Part shown: positions 54,601 through 63,494 of the stretch, in pieces
How positions within the stretch are numbered: position 1 is the stretch's first letter
Layout: the number at the start of each line of letters is the position of its first letter
NCBI RefSeq assembly: GCF_009725235.1
Contig: NZ_WJFC01000034.1
Coordinates: forward strand, 1-64,000
Source: Scytonema sp. UIC 10036
GTDB taxonomy: Bacteria; Cyanobacteriota; Cyanobacteriia; Cyanobacteriales; Nostocaceae
Direction of reading: 5' to 3'
DNA length: 64,000 nucleotides
Translations under genes and position numbers: made by a program
Notes under the pieces: generated by a model
What the model saw: the letters and a program-made list of their open reading frames with translations, nothing else
Database searches by the model: none
What the model was told of the DNA's origin: nothing

Positions 54601-55290
54601 ATTGCTCAGTATTTCCCATTCAAAGATATCTTAGTCACAGCTAATGCAAATAAGTCAGCAATTGACAAGCAGTGTCTTCGCATCGCTCATTGCGCTCACT
54701 TTTCCTGTCATGGTTACTTTAACTTTAATGAACCTTTGCTCTCAGCCCTTCTACTAGCTGATTGTGAAGTGTCATCTCTTCCAGCTAATCCCGACCCAAA
54801 CAAATATTTCCTATTGCAAGAAAATAAAATTTTTGACCTTAGCAAGTGTATCACCTTAGCAGACTTATTTACCCTAGACCTCAGCCAATGTCGCCTCGTC
54901 ACTCTTTCCGCGTGTGAAACGGGTCTAACCGATTTCAGACCCCTTAGCGATGAATATATTGGTTTACCTAGTGGCTTTCTCTACGCAGGTACTTCTAGTG
55001 TAGTCAGTTCTCTGTGGACTGTAAACGACATATCTACAGCATTGTTGATGATTCGGTTTTACCAAAACCTGAGGCAAGGTACTAGTGTGGCTTTGGCGTT
55101 AAATCAGGCTCAACTGTGGTTAAGGGATTTGACTAAAGTGGAATTGCAAAAATGGATATCAGAAAACCAAATTCAACTGGATGCAACATTGAGTATAAGT
55201 TTACGTAGGAGATTAAACAAAGATATAGATAATGATAAACCTTTTCAGTCGCCCTTTCATTGGGCAGCATTTTGTGTGCTCGGTCAGTGA
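51661..55290 (+). CDS. TPR-CHAT protein 3 (with Cys-rich insertion)
   Basis: The 1209-aa protein begins 15 nt after CHAT 2, so the two are one operon; the intervening GGAGGG is a ribosome-binding site. It has the same order: N-terminal helical domain (VQTMLQVAVNLAETGEIDNA), LDKLDDNFNRLLREWAPEML, nine 46-residue TPRs plus one (IQNNLASAYLYRIEGEKSKN), linker YVERSKARNLVELLSTRKF, and CHAT with His1017 (HFSCHGYFNF) and Cys1085 (LSACETGLTDF). It is peculiar in an extended linker (about 720-790, including NRSSNGGIISGESSQQ) and an insertion CFNCSCKTLLDLFPGG in the CHAT domain, which adds three closely spaced cysteines. Its 3' flank equals that of CHAT 4. Confidence 0.92.
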   Translation: MDDNKFQKNINLIAHLLSCSNNDEINQVLNNDWELVDSELVQTMLQVAVNLAETGEIDNANFLIQVAHQLKAILELPEPNGEINFLMEVLKVIEKTSSGQRKQVVYPLLAINLDKLDDNFNRLLREWAPEMLRNVQLEEARNKASSINSFSNLIQQFPLGNRAINLEIAITGYEVALSVFTRNTDSVSWALIQNNLGSAYSERLKGDKAENLENAIAAYRLALDVRTREDFPEQWARTQYYLGIAYYNLLKDNRSQNLQQAIAAYESALNVYTRKQFPDEWAETQNNLASAYFYRIEGEKGKNIERALQAYESALNVYTREQFPEKWATIQNNLASAYLYRIEGEKSKNIERAIQVYQLVLDVRTREDFPEQWATTQNNIGIAYYNRIEGDKAENIEQAIAAYRAALNVYTREQFPEKWARSQNNLGIAYSDRVEGNKTDNLELAIAAYEAALNIYTCESFPQQWATIQNNLGAAYSDRVEGNKTENLERALAAYESALNVYTRENFPEDWARIQNNVGNDYAERLKGIKAENQERAIAAYESALNIYTRENFPEDWARTQNNLGNVYYNRQEGAKAQNIDKAIAAYELALQVRISEAFPQEYAQTQFNLGLAYQKAELFSAAKKAFAGAIKTVEFLRSTIRSGDEIKQKLAEEWNELYQVMVEVCIDLYDYNAAIEYVERSKARNLVELLSTRKFDPKGDIAEAVRNQLNHLRQRIDAEQRRQQILQRNRSSNGGIISGESSQQLISLQPAIPERTNLNQLWQQLDDLIEREITPIDPKFGLTQKVEPISYSQIQCLTGENTAIVEWYITGDKFLTFIITPQSPTPILWKSSKQDLEDLMKWSNEYLDAYYYYYQEKKIHWKEELAFRLQRLAQILHIDDLLSHIPPTCDHLILIPHRYLHLFPLHVLEAKKQEAPGERQCFNCSCKTLLDLFPGGVRYAPSCQLLQQTSERQRLNFSHLFAIQNPTQDLEYADLEVQAIAQYFPFKDILVTANANKSAIDKQCLRIAHCAHFSCHGYFNFNEPLLSALLLADCEVSSLPANPDPNKYFLLQENKIFDLSKCITLADLFTLDLSQCRLVTLSACETGLTDFRPLSDEYIGLPSGFLYAGTSSVVSSLWTVNDISTALLMIRFYQNLRQGTSVALALNQAQLWLRDLTKVELQKWISENQIQLDATLSISLRRRLNKDIDNDKPFQSPFHWAAFCVLGQ

Positions 55291-55721
55291 TAACGAAATA
55301 TCGATAATATAGGTTTTGCGATCGCTCATGGCAGCAACCTGTTGTCACAAGTTTGCCCAAAAATTTACACTATTATGAGGATGTAGCTGTAAAAAAAGAT
55401 ATGCCTGGGATTCCGGAGCAGCTTTACTATCGATTGTATGAAGCTTTTGATTATACTTAAGAATCAGCCGAAAGCATACGAACCACAAAAACCTGAGTCT
55501 GAACAGCGACTGTTTAAATCACTGTTACTCATAGGGTAAAATCACTGGAGATGGGGTGATAGGACTCTAAAGCTGCCAAAGTCTCGATAATTAATTGTCC
55601 ATACAGAATATTTACGTTTACGCGCAGCCTAAATCACCGTTGCATCTTCTCAGCTTCCTTGCCAATTATGAATAGTAGTTAGTAAGAAGCGCGAAAACCA
55701 AAATGTTTATAGCGATTACAT
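55291..55721. other. Debris region after CHAT 3
   Basis: It contains the remnant of a CATRA-like gene (55356-55460) and a short match to the active-site region of CHAT 1 (AGGGTAAAATCACTGGAGAT at 55536, compare 47760). The rest is non-coding. Confidence 0.55.
55356..55460 (+). pseudogene. Remnant of a second CATRA-like gene
   Basis: The frame PKNLHYYEDVAVKKDMPGIP followed by EQLYYRLYEAFDYT and stop aligns with residues about 413-445 of the 537-aa protein at 60151 (SPKDLYYREGDVAKDNMRGL then PPEISIRLYKALLSC). Upstream, 55285-55311 is the same flank as 60091-60117, which there leads into the intact gene. Thus a copy of the gene stood here and has been lost almost entirely. Confidence 0.6.
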
Positions 55722-55985
55722 TTATCCAAAATATTTCTCATATTCATCATGGCTACCAATCCAAAACCATGTAACTGTATCGCTTGTCAAAACACCTATT
55801 GCTCGATAATTTAATGTTATTCTCACCGACCAAATATTTTCTGCATCATTAATACATTTAAAATATAAGGAGGGGTGAAAATTATTTTCTCTCCAAAGTT
55901 TATAAGCTTTTTTTGCGCTTTTTTTAGTTTGAGAATCGAGAGTAAAATAAGCATCCCAAAAAGAAGGGAGTGTGGCAGATTTCAT
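55722..55985 (-). CDS. ParE/RelE-like toxin
   Basis: The 87-aa product reads SFWDAYFTLDSQTKKSAKKA, FHPSLYFKCINDAENIWSVR, RAIGVLTSDTVTWFWIGSHD and EYEKYF, the pattern of a family of short ParE/RelE-like toxins (YKLW, WSVRITLNYRAIG, WFWIGSHDEY). The start overlaps the antitoxin stop by 4 nt (ATGA). It is on the strand opposite to the CHAT genes and interrupts their array. Confidence 0.82.
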   Translation of the reverse strand: MKSATLPSFWDAYFTLDSQTKKSAKKAYKLWRENNFHPSLYFKCINDAENIWSVRITLNYRAIGVLTSDTVTWFWIGSHDEYEKYFG

Positions 55986-56212
55986 AGCCTCTCGTAGTCC
56001 ATAGGCTGGGAAAGTCCCTGTGCAATTTCTTGTTTTGCTTTTTGGGCTGCGGCTACTAGCTTATTTTGGGTTTTTTGAAATGAATTACCCCATTTTATTT
56101 CATCCTGTAAATCTTGGATATATTCGTGAAGATGTTGTGCTACTTGATTTTGTACATCTTCCGGTAAAGATTCCATCATTTTGATTACAGTCGAAATGGC
56201 TTCTGATGACAT
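55982..56212 (-). CDS. Antitoxin partner of the ParE-like toxin
   Basis: The 76-aa helical protein starts MSSEAISTVIKMMESLPEDV and ends GLSQPMDYERL. The leading SLPEDVQNQVAQHLHEYIQD helix is typical of antitoxins paired with this toxin type. It is the first gene of the coupled pair. Confidence 0.78.
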   Translation of the reverse strand: MSSEAISTVIKMMESLPEDVQNQVAQHLHEYIQDLQDEIKWGNSFQKTQNKLVAAAQKAKQEIAQGLSQPMDYERL

Positions 56213-56570
56213 AATCGTTTTTGCTTAACTATAAATTAATTTCAAGATACTAATGTAATTTTAGCTGATTCCATGTAGCGTTGGAAATGATGTCACTCTT
56301 GTATTTTAAAGCTTTAGGAGCAATTGAGGACGAGTAAATTCTCTCAACCCATTTCAAACCCACCCCATCTCTACCGTTCCCAATCCGGTTTAATCCCATC
56401 CAACCAAGGACGCAACATTGTCCCAACCACTTCAACTGCGGTATTTTTCCCAGAAATACTTATCTACTGGATTGTGGTTTTCTCTATGTCGATGACTGTG
56501 GACGTGTAACTCTAAAGTATCTTTTTTGATGGTTCCCCTATATATGACTGGGCTTTTTCGTCTTCTATAG
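56213..56570. other. Non-coding junction before the CHAT fragment
   Basis: Nothing certain. A minus-strand frame at 56250-56435 has a low-complexity look and no family mark. The region ends at the abrupt start of CHAT homology at 56571. Confidence 0.45.
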
Positions 56571-56998
56571 CGCTTTTCACTCTGAATCTAGAACAATGTC
56601 GCCTCGTCACTCTATCTGCTTGCGAAACCGGATTGATTGATTTCCGGAATACAAGCGACGAATATATCGGTTTGCCCAGTGGTTTCCTTTATGCAGGTGC
56701 TTCTAGTGTCGTCAGTTCCCTCTGGACAGTGAACGACTTATCTACAGCATTTTTGATGATTCGATTTTATCAGAACCTACAAAAGGGTTTGGCTGTGGCT
56801 TTGGCGCTTAATCAAGCTCAACTCTGGTTAAAGAATTTGAACAAGGGGGATTTGGAAACGTGGATTGAAGAAAATCAGTTACTATTGAAACCAGCAGTTA
56901 GGATGAATCTACGTCGTCGTTTTTACAAGTTGGAGGATGATGGTAAACCCTTTCAATCGCCTTTCTACTGGGCAGCGTTTTGTGCGATTGGTCAATGA
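56571..56998 (+). pseudogene. Orphan 3' end of a CHAT gene
   Basis: It begins inside the CHAT domain at FTLNLEQCRLVTLSACETGL and runs to WAAFCAIGQ and TGA. The DNA is close to 51220-51645 (3' end of CHAT 2): for example TCTGAATCTAGAACAATGTC is identical. The catalytic Cys is kept, but the His half is missing and there is no start codon. Its TGA overlaps ATG 56995, and the next CHAT gene starts at 56998, so the fragment now acts as leader of CHAT 4. Confidence 0.85.
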
Positions 56999-59900
56999 TG
57001 AACGAACAAAGTCAAGAAACCTATAGGAAATTAATCGACGCACTGCTTAAATGTAGCAGTAGCCAGGAAATCAATGAGATTTTGAATAGCAATCGGCATT
57101 TGATCGATGCTGGGTTATTGCAGATGATGCAACAGGTAGCGCAGGAATTAGCAGAAAAGGGTAACGAAAATGCTGCTAATTTTTTAAGGGATGTTAGCTG
57201 TCAATTATCTGAAGTATTGAGATTATCATCAACCACCACTTTTTCTCAACCCCAAAACCCTAACTCCCAACTTGACTTACTCTTGCAGTTATTGCAAGCA
57301 ATCCACTACAGTAACAACAACCCGAAAGTGTTGTACTCGCTGTTACAAGATAACTTACGCCTACTTAATGATAACTGTGCCAGTGTTTTGCACAATTGGG
57401 CAACTACGACCTTGCCACGTATAGTACCAGAACAAGCCCAGGAGTTGGCGGCAGATATAGTCAATTTTAGTATCTTCATTCGTAAGCTGCCTCTAGGGAA
57501 TCAAGCCAGTAACATAGAAATTGCCATAGCAGGGTATAAAGTTGCTGCTACGGTATTTACCAGGGAAGCTTTTCCTCAAGAATGGGCTTCAGTGCAAAAC
57601 AATCTGGGAATTGCTTATCGTAACCGCATCAGAGGGGAAAAAGCGGAGAATTTAGAACAGGCGATTGGCTATTATTTGGCTGCTTTGAGGGTATGTACTC
57701 ACGAACTATATCCCTATGACTGGAGTATGACCCAACAAAATTTAGGTATTGTATATCAAAATCGCATTCGGGGAGAACAAGCAGAGAACATCGAAGCAGC
57801 AATTCGCTGCTTTCAAGCTGCATTAAAAGTACGTACTCGCCAAGCCTTTCCTCAAGACTGGGCGATGACCCAACACAATCTGGGAATTGCCTACAGTAAT
57901 CGCATTCGGGGGAAGAGATCGGAAAATTTAGAAGCAGCCATTTGTTGTTTTCAGGCTGCCTTGGAAGTACGCAGCCGCGAAGTTAATTCCCAGGAGTGGG
58001 CAATGACTCAGAACAATTTGGGAATTGCTTACTACGAAAGTATTAAGGGAGAAAAGGCAGAGAATTTGGAAGCAGCCATTCGTTGTTTTCAGGCTGCCTT
58101 AGAAGTATACACTCGCGAAGCCTCAGCCCACAAATGGGCTATGCTGCATAACAATTTGGGCAATGCCTATAGTCATCGTATTTGTGGGGAAAAAGCAGAG
58201 AACTTAGAAACAGCTATTCGTTGTTTTAAAGCTGCCTTAGAAATACGCACCCGTAGATCTTTTCCCGAAGAATGGTCTACAACCCAGAACAATCTAGGCG
58301 ATACCTACCGCAAACGCATTAATGGGGAAAAGCTAGAGAACTTAGAGATAGCCATTCGCCATTTAAAGGCTACCTTAGAGGTACGTACTTGCGAAGCTTT
58401 TCCCCTATTATATGTAGAAACTCAATTCAATCTCGGTCTTGCCTATCAAGATGCCGGACGGTTTAGCGATGCTTACAATGCTTTTACGGCTGCTATTGAT
58501 ACTTTAGAGTCTTTGCGAGGGGAGATAGTCTTTGGTTCTGCAAAAGAAGAAGACAAACAAAAACTAGCTGAAAAATGGAACAAGGTCTATGAATTTGCAG
58601 TAGAAGTTTGCTTGGAGTTGGAGAACTCTACCAAAGCAATAGAATATGTCGAGCGCAGCAAAACTCGCAACTTGGTAGAACTTATCCTCAGTCGCAACAT
58701 CCAGGCTATTTTTCCCAAAGAAATCGTTAGACAATTGGAACAACTCCAAGACGAAATCTCTACAAGTCAGTACCAACTGCAAACCGCTACAGCGGAAGTA
58801 AGTACCGCTCTGACACAACATCTTTCACAGCTAAGGCAGCAGCGCAATGAACTGCAAAACCAATACCTGCCCCTTGGTTCGGGGTTTAAGTTTGACCAAT
58901 TTAGAGTAACTTTGGATCGGCGCACTGCTATTGTCCAGTTTTATGTTGCCAGAAATAAGTTTCTTGTTTTTATTTTCACCTGTCAAACCCAACAGCCTAT
59001 AGTTTGGCAATCCGAGCCGAAAGACCTAAAAAAATTGATGTATTGGGTAGCTGGATACATGGGAGCTTACTACGAGAAAAAATCCCATTGGCACCGCCGC
59101 CTGAGTACCCGCCTTCATTTACTAGGTAAGATTCTGCACCTTGAGGAAATTATTAAGCTGATTCCCGATAGCTGTGAGAGGCTAATTTTAATTCCCCATC
59201 AGTATTTACATTTATTTCCCCTTCATGCGTTGCCTGTTACAGAGAAATCCAGTCTCCTTGATTTATTTCCCCAAGGCGTGAGTTATTCCCCTAGCTGTCA
59301 ACTGTTCCAACTTGCCCAGAGGAGAAAACTTCCTGACTTCACAAGCTTCTTTGCGGTTCACAACCCTACAAAAGACCTCGGCTATACCAATATTGAAGTG
59401 GAAACAATTCAACGTTATTTTGGTACAACTAATGTCCTCAAAGAAGAGATGGCAACCAGAGAAGCCATTGATGATATTTCTTTTACTAATGCCCACTGCA
59501 CCCACTTTAGCTGTCATGGCTATTTTCACCCAAACCAACCTCGCCAATCTGGTCTTATCCTCACCGATGCATATCTTGACACGGCACCCACCGAAATTAA
59601 CTCAGAACAGTATCTCACTTTGCCAGATGGAAAAGTGCTGGATTTGGATAAATGCCTTACTTTGGAGAAAATATTTACCCTCAACTTAGACCAATGTCCC
59701 CTCGTCACTCTATCTGCTTGCGAAACCGGATTGATTGATTTTCGGAATATCAGCGACGAATACATTGGCTTACCCAGTGGTTTCCTTTATGCTGGTGCTA
59801 TCAGTGTCGTCAGTTCCCTCTGGACAGTAAATGACTTATCCACAGCGTTTTTGATGATTCAGTTTTATCAAAACCTTCAAAAGGGTTTGGCTGTGGCTTT

Positions 59901-60096
59901 GGCGCTCAATCAAGCTCAACTCTGGTTAAAAAATTTGACCAAAGTGGAATTGGAAAAATGGATTGAAGAAAATCGGTTACCACTGAGTCCAGTAGTTAAG
60001 ATGAATCTGCGTCGTCGTCTTTATAAATTAGAGAGTGATACTAAACCCTTTCAATCACCTTTCTACTGGGCTGCATTTTGTGCTACAGGTCAGTGA
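56998..60096 (+). CDS. TPR-CHAT protein 4
   Basis: 1032 aa from ATG 56998 (MNEQSQETYRKLIDALLKCS); ATG 56995 is one codon upstream and overlaps the TGA of the preceding fragment. It has the N-terminal domain (LLQMMQQVAQELAEKGNENA), LLQDNLRLLNDNCASVLHNW, six 46-residue TPRs and one terminal one (TQNNLGIAYYESIKGEKAEN), linker YVERSKTRNLVELILSRN, and CHAT with His840 (HFSCHGYFH) and Cys908 (LSACETGLIDF). It has fewer TPRs than CHAT 2 and 3, so repeat number varies between paralogues. The intact CATRA-like gene follows after 54 nt. Confidence 0.92.
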   Translation: MNEQSQETYRKLIDALLKCSSSQEINEILNSNRHLIDAGLLQMMQQVAQELAEKGNENAANFLRDVSCQLSEVLRLSSTTTFSQPQNPNSQLDLLLQLLQAIHYSNNNPKVLYSLLQDNLRLLNDNCASVLHNWATTTLPRIVPEQAQELAADIVNFSIFIRKLPLGNQASNIEIAIAGYKVAATVFTREAFPQEWASVQNNLGIAYRNRIRGEKAENLEQAIGYYLAALRVCTHELYPYDWSMTQQNLGIVYQNRIRGEQAENIEAAIRCFQAALKVRTRQAFPQDWAMTQHNLGIAYSNRIRGKRSENLEAAICCFQAALEVRSREVNSQEWAMTQNNLGIAYYESIKGEKAENLEAAIRCFQAALEVYTREASAHKWAMLHNNLGNAYSHRICGEKAENLETAIRCFKAALEIRTRRSFPEEWSTTQNNLGDTYRKRINGEKLENLEIAIRHLKATLEVRTCEAFPLLYVETQFNLGLAYQDAGRFSDAYNAFTAAIDTLESLRGEIVFGSAKEEDKQKLAEKWNKVYEFAVEVCLELENSTKAIEYVERSKTRNLVELILSRNIQAIFPKEIVRQLEQLQDEISTSQYQLQTATAEVSTALTQHLSQLRQQRNELQNQYLPLGSGFKFDQFRVTLDRRTAIVQFYVARNKFLVFIFTCQTQQPIVWQSEPKDLKKLMYWVAGYMGAYYEKKSHWHRRLSTRLHLLGKILHLEEIIKLIPDSCERLILIPHQYLHLFPLHALPVTEKSSLLDLFPQGVSYSPSCQLFQLAQRRKLPDFTSFFAVHNPTKDLGYTNIEVETIQRYFGTTNVLKEEMATREAIDDISFTNAHCTHFSCHGYFHPNQPRQSGLILTDAYLDTAPTEINSEQYLTLPDGKVLDLDKCLTLEKIFTLNLDQCPLVTLSACETGLIDFRNISDEYIGLPSGFLYAGAISVVSSLWTVNDLSTAFLMIQFYQNLQKGLAVALALNQAQLWLKNLTKVELEKWIEENRLPLSPVVKMNLRRRLYKLESDTKPFQSPFYWAAFCATGQ

Positions 60097-60150
60097 TGAC
60101 CAAATATCGATAATATACACCTAAGATTATCGGTCTAATCTGCCCCAATC

Positions 60151-61764
60151 ATGAACGAAATTACCCAGAATTTTGGACTGCTTAGTCCTAGTATCACTCT
60201 TTATGCTTTCCATCTAAGAAACAGCATCAACCAAGGGGAAGAACCGACTGTAGCAGAAGCACCACATTTATGGGAACAGTTAGTCGATTTGGGTAATAAA
60301 CTCCACATTGCAGAATTACAAACTCTGAAACAACAACTTATTTGTTACCAAAACAATGAGTATTTTCCACAAGCAGAAGATAGCCTTGGGGTTGAATATA
60401 GTACTTTACTGCGTAATCAAGAACAAAGTTTAAACTTTCGGTTAATTCCTCAAACTGGTGGGTTAGAACTTCAGGGTTTACTTTGCCCTTTTCGATTACA
60501 TGATACTTATGCAATCGATTTTACCCTGTCTTCTACAGATACTTTAACTCTGCCTCAATTAAGTCGTCTCAATCCTTCTAATTTGTTACTGCCTCCACAG
60601 ATACAAGCTTCTTTGGGGCAAACACTATTGCTTTTTGGTCAACCAATAGAACAGCAAGAAGACTATCAAGATTTGGCTGATGCCTGTGTTGCACAAATAC
60701 TTCCCGAAAGAAATCCAACCGAATTAGTAGGTACAGGTTATCTGCTAGGCAATCCAATTTTTGAATATGAAAGCGCCCACACAGAACCATCTCAAAAACT
60801 GCATATTTTAGTTTGGTTTAAATGCCAAGATATGAACCCAACCCATATGGATAAAGTAGCTGAAATTCTACTGTATCTACTGTGGTGTCGCCATAAAATT
60901 CAGTATGTTTATTATGAATCCCGGTGGTGCGATCGCAAAGCAAAACAACTTTACGGCAAATTGGAAGAGTACAGGCGACGCTTTAGTCAAATTTCTCAAG
61001 CTGCAAATCAGCAATGGCGATTAAGGCAGTTATTATCAGAACTTCAACAGACGGAACTAGAGTATGTTCGTTACCTGGGGGAACTGTCAGACCATGAAAG
61101 TACAATTGCTATCAATGAACAAAATTACAGGGCTAAACTGGAAAAGCTGGAGTCGCTACCAGACACAAACTTACGTTTATGGCAACAGTTTTTACATCAT
61201 ATCCGTAATAAATTACAGCAACAAATTCAAACAGACTTACGCTTCCTAGAACGGGGACGCGATCGCTTCCAACATCTCAAAGCTACAGTCAAAGAAACGA
61301 TTGCTAGTCAACCAGTCGAGATGGAAGCCAGGTTTATCAAGGAATTTAGGGAAGATGGGCAAAATTTGGCTACAGTTTCTTCACCAAAAGACTTATATTA
61401 TCGTGAGGGTGACGTAGCAAAAGATAATATGCGTGGGCTTCCTCCTGAAATCTCCATTCGATTGTATAAAGCTTTACTAAGCTGTGAGCAATTTGACAAC
61501 GCTCAACGTTTGCGGAATTTCTTTAGAGTAAATTTTCTACTTGAACCATGGCAATACTATTGGCAAACTGGTAGCCCCTCTGAACTTGTAGAGTATGCCA
61601 TTGGCTACCTTAATGATAAATTTCGTAGTGACACAAAAGAAAATGCTTTAGTTATTTTAGTACGTTCACTGGCAGAGTCAATAGACCCAGCAGATAGCCG
61701 TTATCAAACTTTAGCTGGGCTGGCACGGGAAATTAATGTTGTACTTTCGACTAATATATCTTAG
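60151..61764 (+). CDS. CATRA-like coiled-coil protein with EAD-like C-terminal domain
   Basis: 537 aa, no enzymatic motif. Residues 1-240 form a globular mixed domain (SPSITLYAFHLRNSINQGEE, LRLIPQTGGLELQGLLCPFR-like block, LILVWFKCQDMNPTHMDKVA-like block). Residues about 255-400 are helical, coiled-coil-like, and basic/acidic (QLLSELQQTELEYVRYLGEL). Residues about 430-525 form a small helical domain (LPPEISIRLYKALLSCEQFD, SPSELVEYAIGYLNDKFRSD) like the death-fold-type effector-associated domains. The neighbourhood (CHAT effectors before, the small 114-aa protein after) agrees with the CATRA component of predicted CATRA conflict systems (Kaur, Burroughs, Iyer and Aravind 2020). The name is an inference from context and remembered family features. 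Confidence 0.6.
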   Translation: MNEITQNFGLLSPSITLYAFHLRNSINQGEEPTVAEAPHLWEQLVDLGNKLHIAELQTLKQQLICYQNNEYFPQAEDSLGVEYSTLLRNQEQSLNFRLIPQTGGLELQGLLCPFRLHDTYAIDFTLSSTDTLTLPQLSRLNPSNLLLPPQIQASLGQTLLLFGQPIEQQEDYQDLADACVAQILPERNPTELVGTGYLLGNPIFEYESAHTEPSQKLHILVWFKCQDMNPTHMDKVAEILLYLLWCRHKIQYVYYESRWCDRKAKQLYGKLEEYRRRFSQISQAANQQWRLRQLLSELQQTELEYVRYLGELSDHESTIAINEQNYRAKLEKLESLPDTNLRLWQQFLHHIRNKLQQQIQTDLRFLERGRDRFQHLKATVKETIASQPVEMEARFIKEFREDGQNLATVSSPKDLYYREGDVAKDNMRGLPPEISIRLYKALLSCEQFDNAQRLRNFFRVNFLLEPWQYYWQTGSPSELVEYAIGYLNDKFRSDTKENALVILVRSLAESIDPADSRYQTLAGLAREINVVLSTNIS

Positions 61765-61814
61765 GACTGACGCAACCTCAACGGTATTTTGTGGGTTTCA
61801 AGCGTTGTCGATCC

Positions 61815-61876
61815 CTCCATTTCCCCCCTTAAAAAAGATTTACCCCCCTTAATCCCCCCTTATAAAGGGGGGAAAC
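61815..61876. repeat. C/G-run palindromic repeat
   Basis: CCCCCCTTATAAAGGGGGG (61854-61872) is a perfect stem-loop, preceded by further TTTCCCCCCTT and TACCCCCCTT runs. This is a known type of dispersed repeat in cyanobacteria. It sits exactly where the 5' part of CHAT 5 is missing. Confidence 0.75.
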
Positions 61877-61909
61877 TAGATTGCCAGTTCCCTCCCCTTT
61901 CACGGGTGT

Positions 61910-63319
61910 AAGACCCGCAATTTAGTAGAACTCATCCTTGAACGCGATCGCCAAACCATCTTCCCTTCAGAAGTCACGACTCAACTAGAAAAACTTCGAG
62001 ACGAAATAGCTAGCGGTCAGAATCAACTCCAGAATGGCGAAGCTGAAAACCCAACAGCCCTAGCCCAACATCTCCAACAGTTGCGACAGCAGCGAAATGA
62101 CTTGCAAAATCGCTACCTAAGAGTTGGTTATGGCTTCAACTTAGGTGAATTTCAGCTAACTTTGAATAAGTCTACTGCTGTCATTGAGTGGTACATTACC
62201 GATACACGCTTTGAAACATTCATTATCACCCGCGATCGCCTCCAACACTTAAAGATATCTAACCTAGCTGATGCAAGTTATACTTTTATAAATTGGGTTA
62301 ACGAGTATCTAAAAGCGTACAATCAAACAAAAATCGAGCCGAAAAATAGTGATTGGAAAAATAGTCTAGCCCCTCGCCTCAGTCGCCTCGCTCTTATTTT
62401 GCGATTAGATGAAATTCTCAAACTAGTACCAACCTGTTCGCGTCTTGTTCTCATTCCCCATACTGTCCTCCACCTATTTCCTCTACACGCACTTCCTTTG
62501 GCTAACGGCGATTTCTTGTGCAATATTTTTCCTGACGGCGTCAGCTATGCTCCCAGTTGTCAGTTGCTACAACAAGTCCAATTGCGACAACGCTCAATTT
62601 TTCAATCTATCTTTGCTATCCAAAACCCAACAGGGGACTTAAGTTACACTGATATAGAAGTAAACAGCATTTTAAATTTTTTCTCTTCCCACATAGTATT
62701 ACGCAAAAACCAAGCAACCAAAGCTGCTCTGCTTCATCAAATGTCACAGCTACGAGAGGCGAATTCTTTACATTTTGCTTGCCACGGTTCATTTAACCTT
62801 AACTTTCCCCAAGATTCTTGCTTAATTTTAGCAGAAAGCGTGGATAAAAATCATCTTTTAGATTTCAGTAAATGCCTGACGTTGGGTAATTTGTTTGAAC
62901 GAAATTTTGAGCTAGACCAATGCCGTCTTGTCGTACTCTCTGCTTGCGAAACGGGCTTAGTTGACTTCACCAATATGAGTGATGAATATATCAGTTTACC
63001 TAGTGGATTTCTCTATGCGGGTAGTGTGAGTGTGGTGAGTAGTTTGTGGACGGTAGATGATTTATCGGCTGCATTTTTGATGATTAAGTTTTCTCAAAAT
63101 CTTAGTGCAAATTTATCAGTGACACTCGCACTTCAGCAAGCCCAAAACTGGCTGCGAAATGTAACGAAAAAACAGTTAGACCAATGGGTTACAGAGGAGA
63201 ATCTGTTAAACCCTACAACTAAGATCCAGCTACGCCGTAGATTGAACGAACTGGCAAATGATGCTCAACCATTTAAAAACCCTTTCTACTGGGCGGCATT
63301 TTGCGCCATCGGTCAGTAG
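61910..63319 (+). pseudogene. TPR-less CHAT protein 5 (5'-truncated, CHAT domain intact)
   Basis: Homology begins abruptly with KTRNLVELILERDRQTIFPS, the linker that follows the TPRs in CHAT 2-4, and runs without interruption to WAAFCAIGQ. Both catalytic residues are present (LHFACHGSFN, codon 62783; LSACETGLVDF, codon 62945). The N-terminal domain and all TPRs are missing, replaced by a C/G-run repeat just upstream. No ATG near the start; a TTG at 62081 would give a 412-aa CHAT domain protein. The protein has diverged from CHAT 2-4 (e.g. INWVNEYLKAYNQTKIEPKN), which argues that the CHAT domain was under selection for some time. It may be a pseudogene or a free, unregulated protease. Confidence 0.7.
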
Positions 63320-63494
63320 TTAAAAATATCTCATTTATCTTCCGAAAAGCAGACTCAGACTTTTGTATACATAACAAAAGACTGACTGTATCTTTTTTCG
63401 TCATCATCTTTACTATTGTCTGAATAGCATTCACCTATTTCGGGAACTTTTATACTAAATATCCTTCTTTATTATTGGTTATTAGGAGTTTAAA
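63320..63494. other. Intergenic region before the small CATRA-associated gene
   Basis: AT-rich; the end contains TTAGGAGTTTAAAATG, a good ribosome-binding site for the next gene. Confidence 0.5.
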
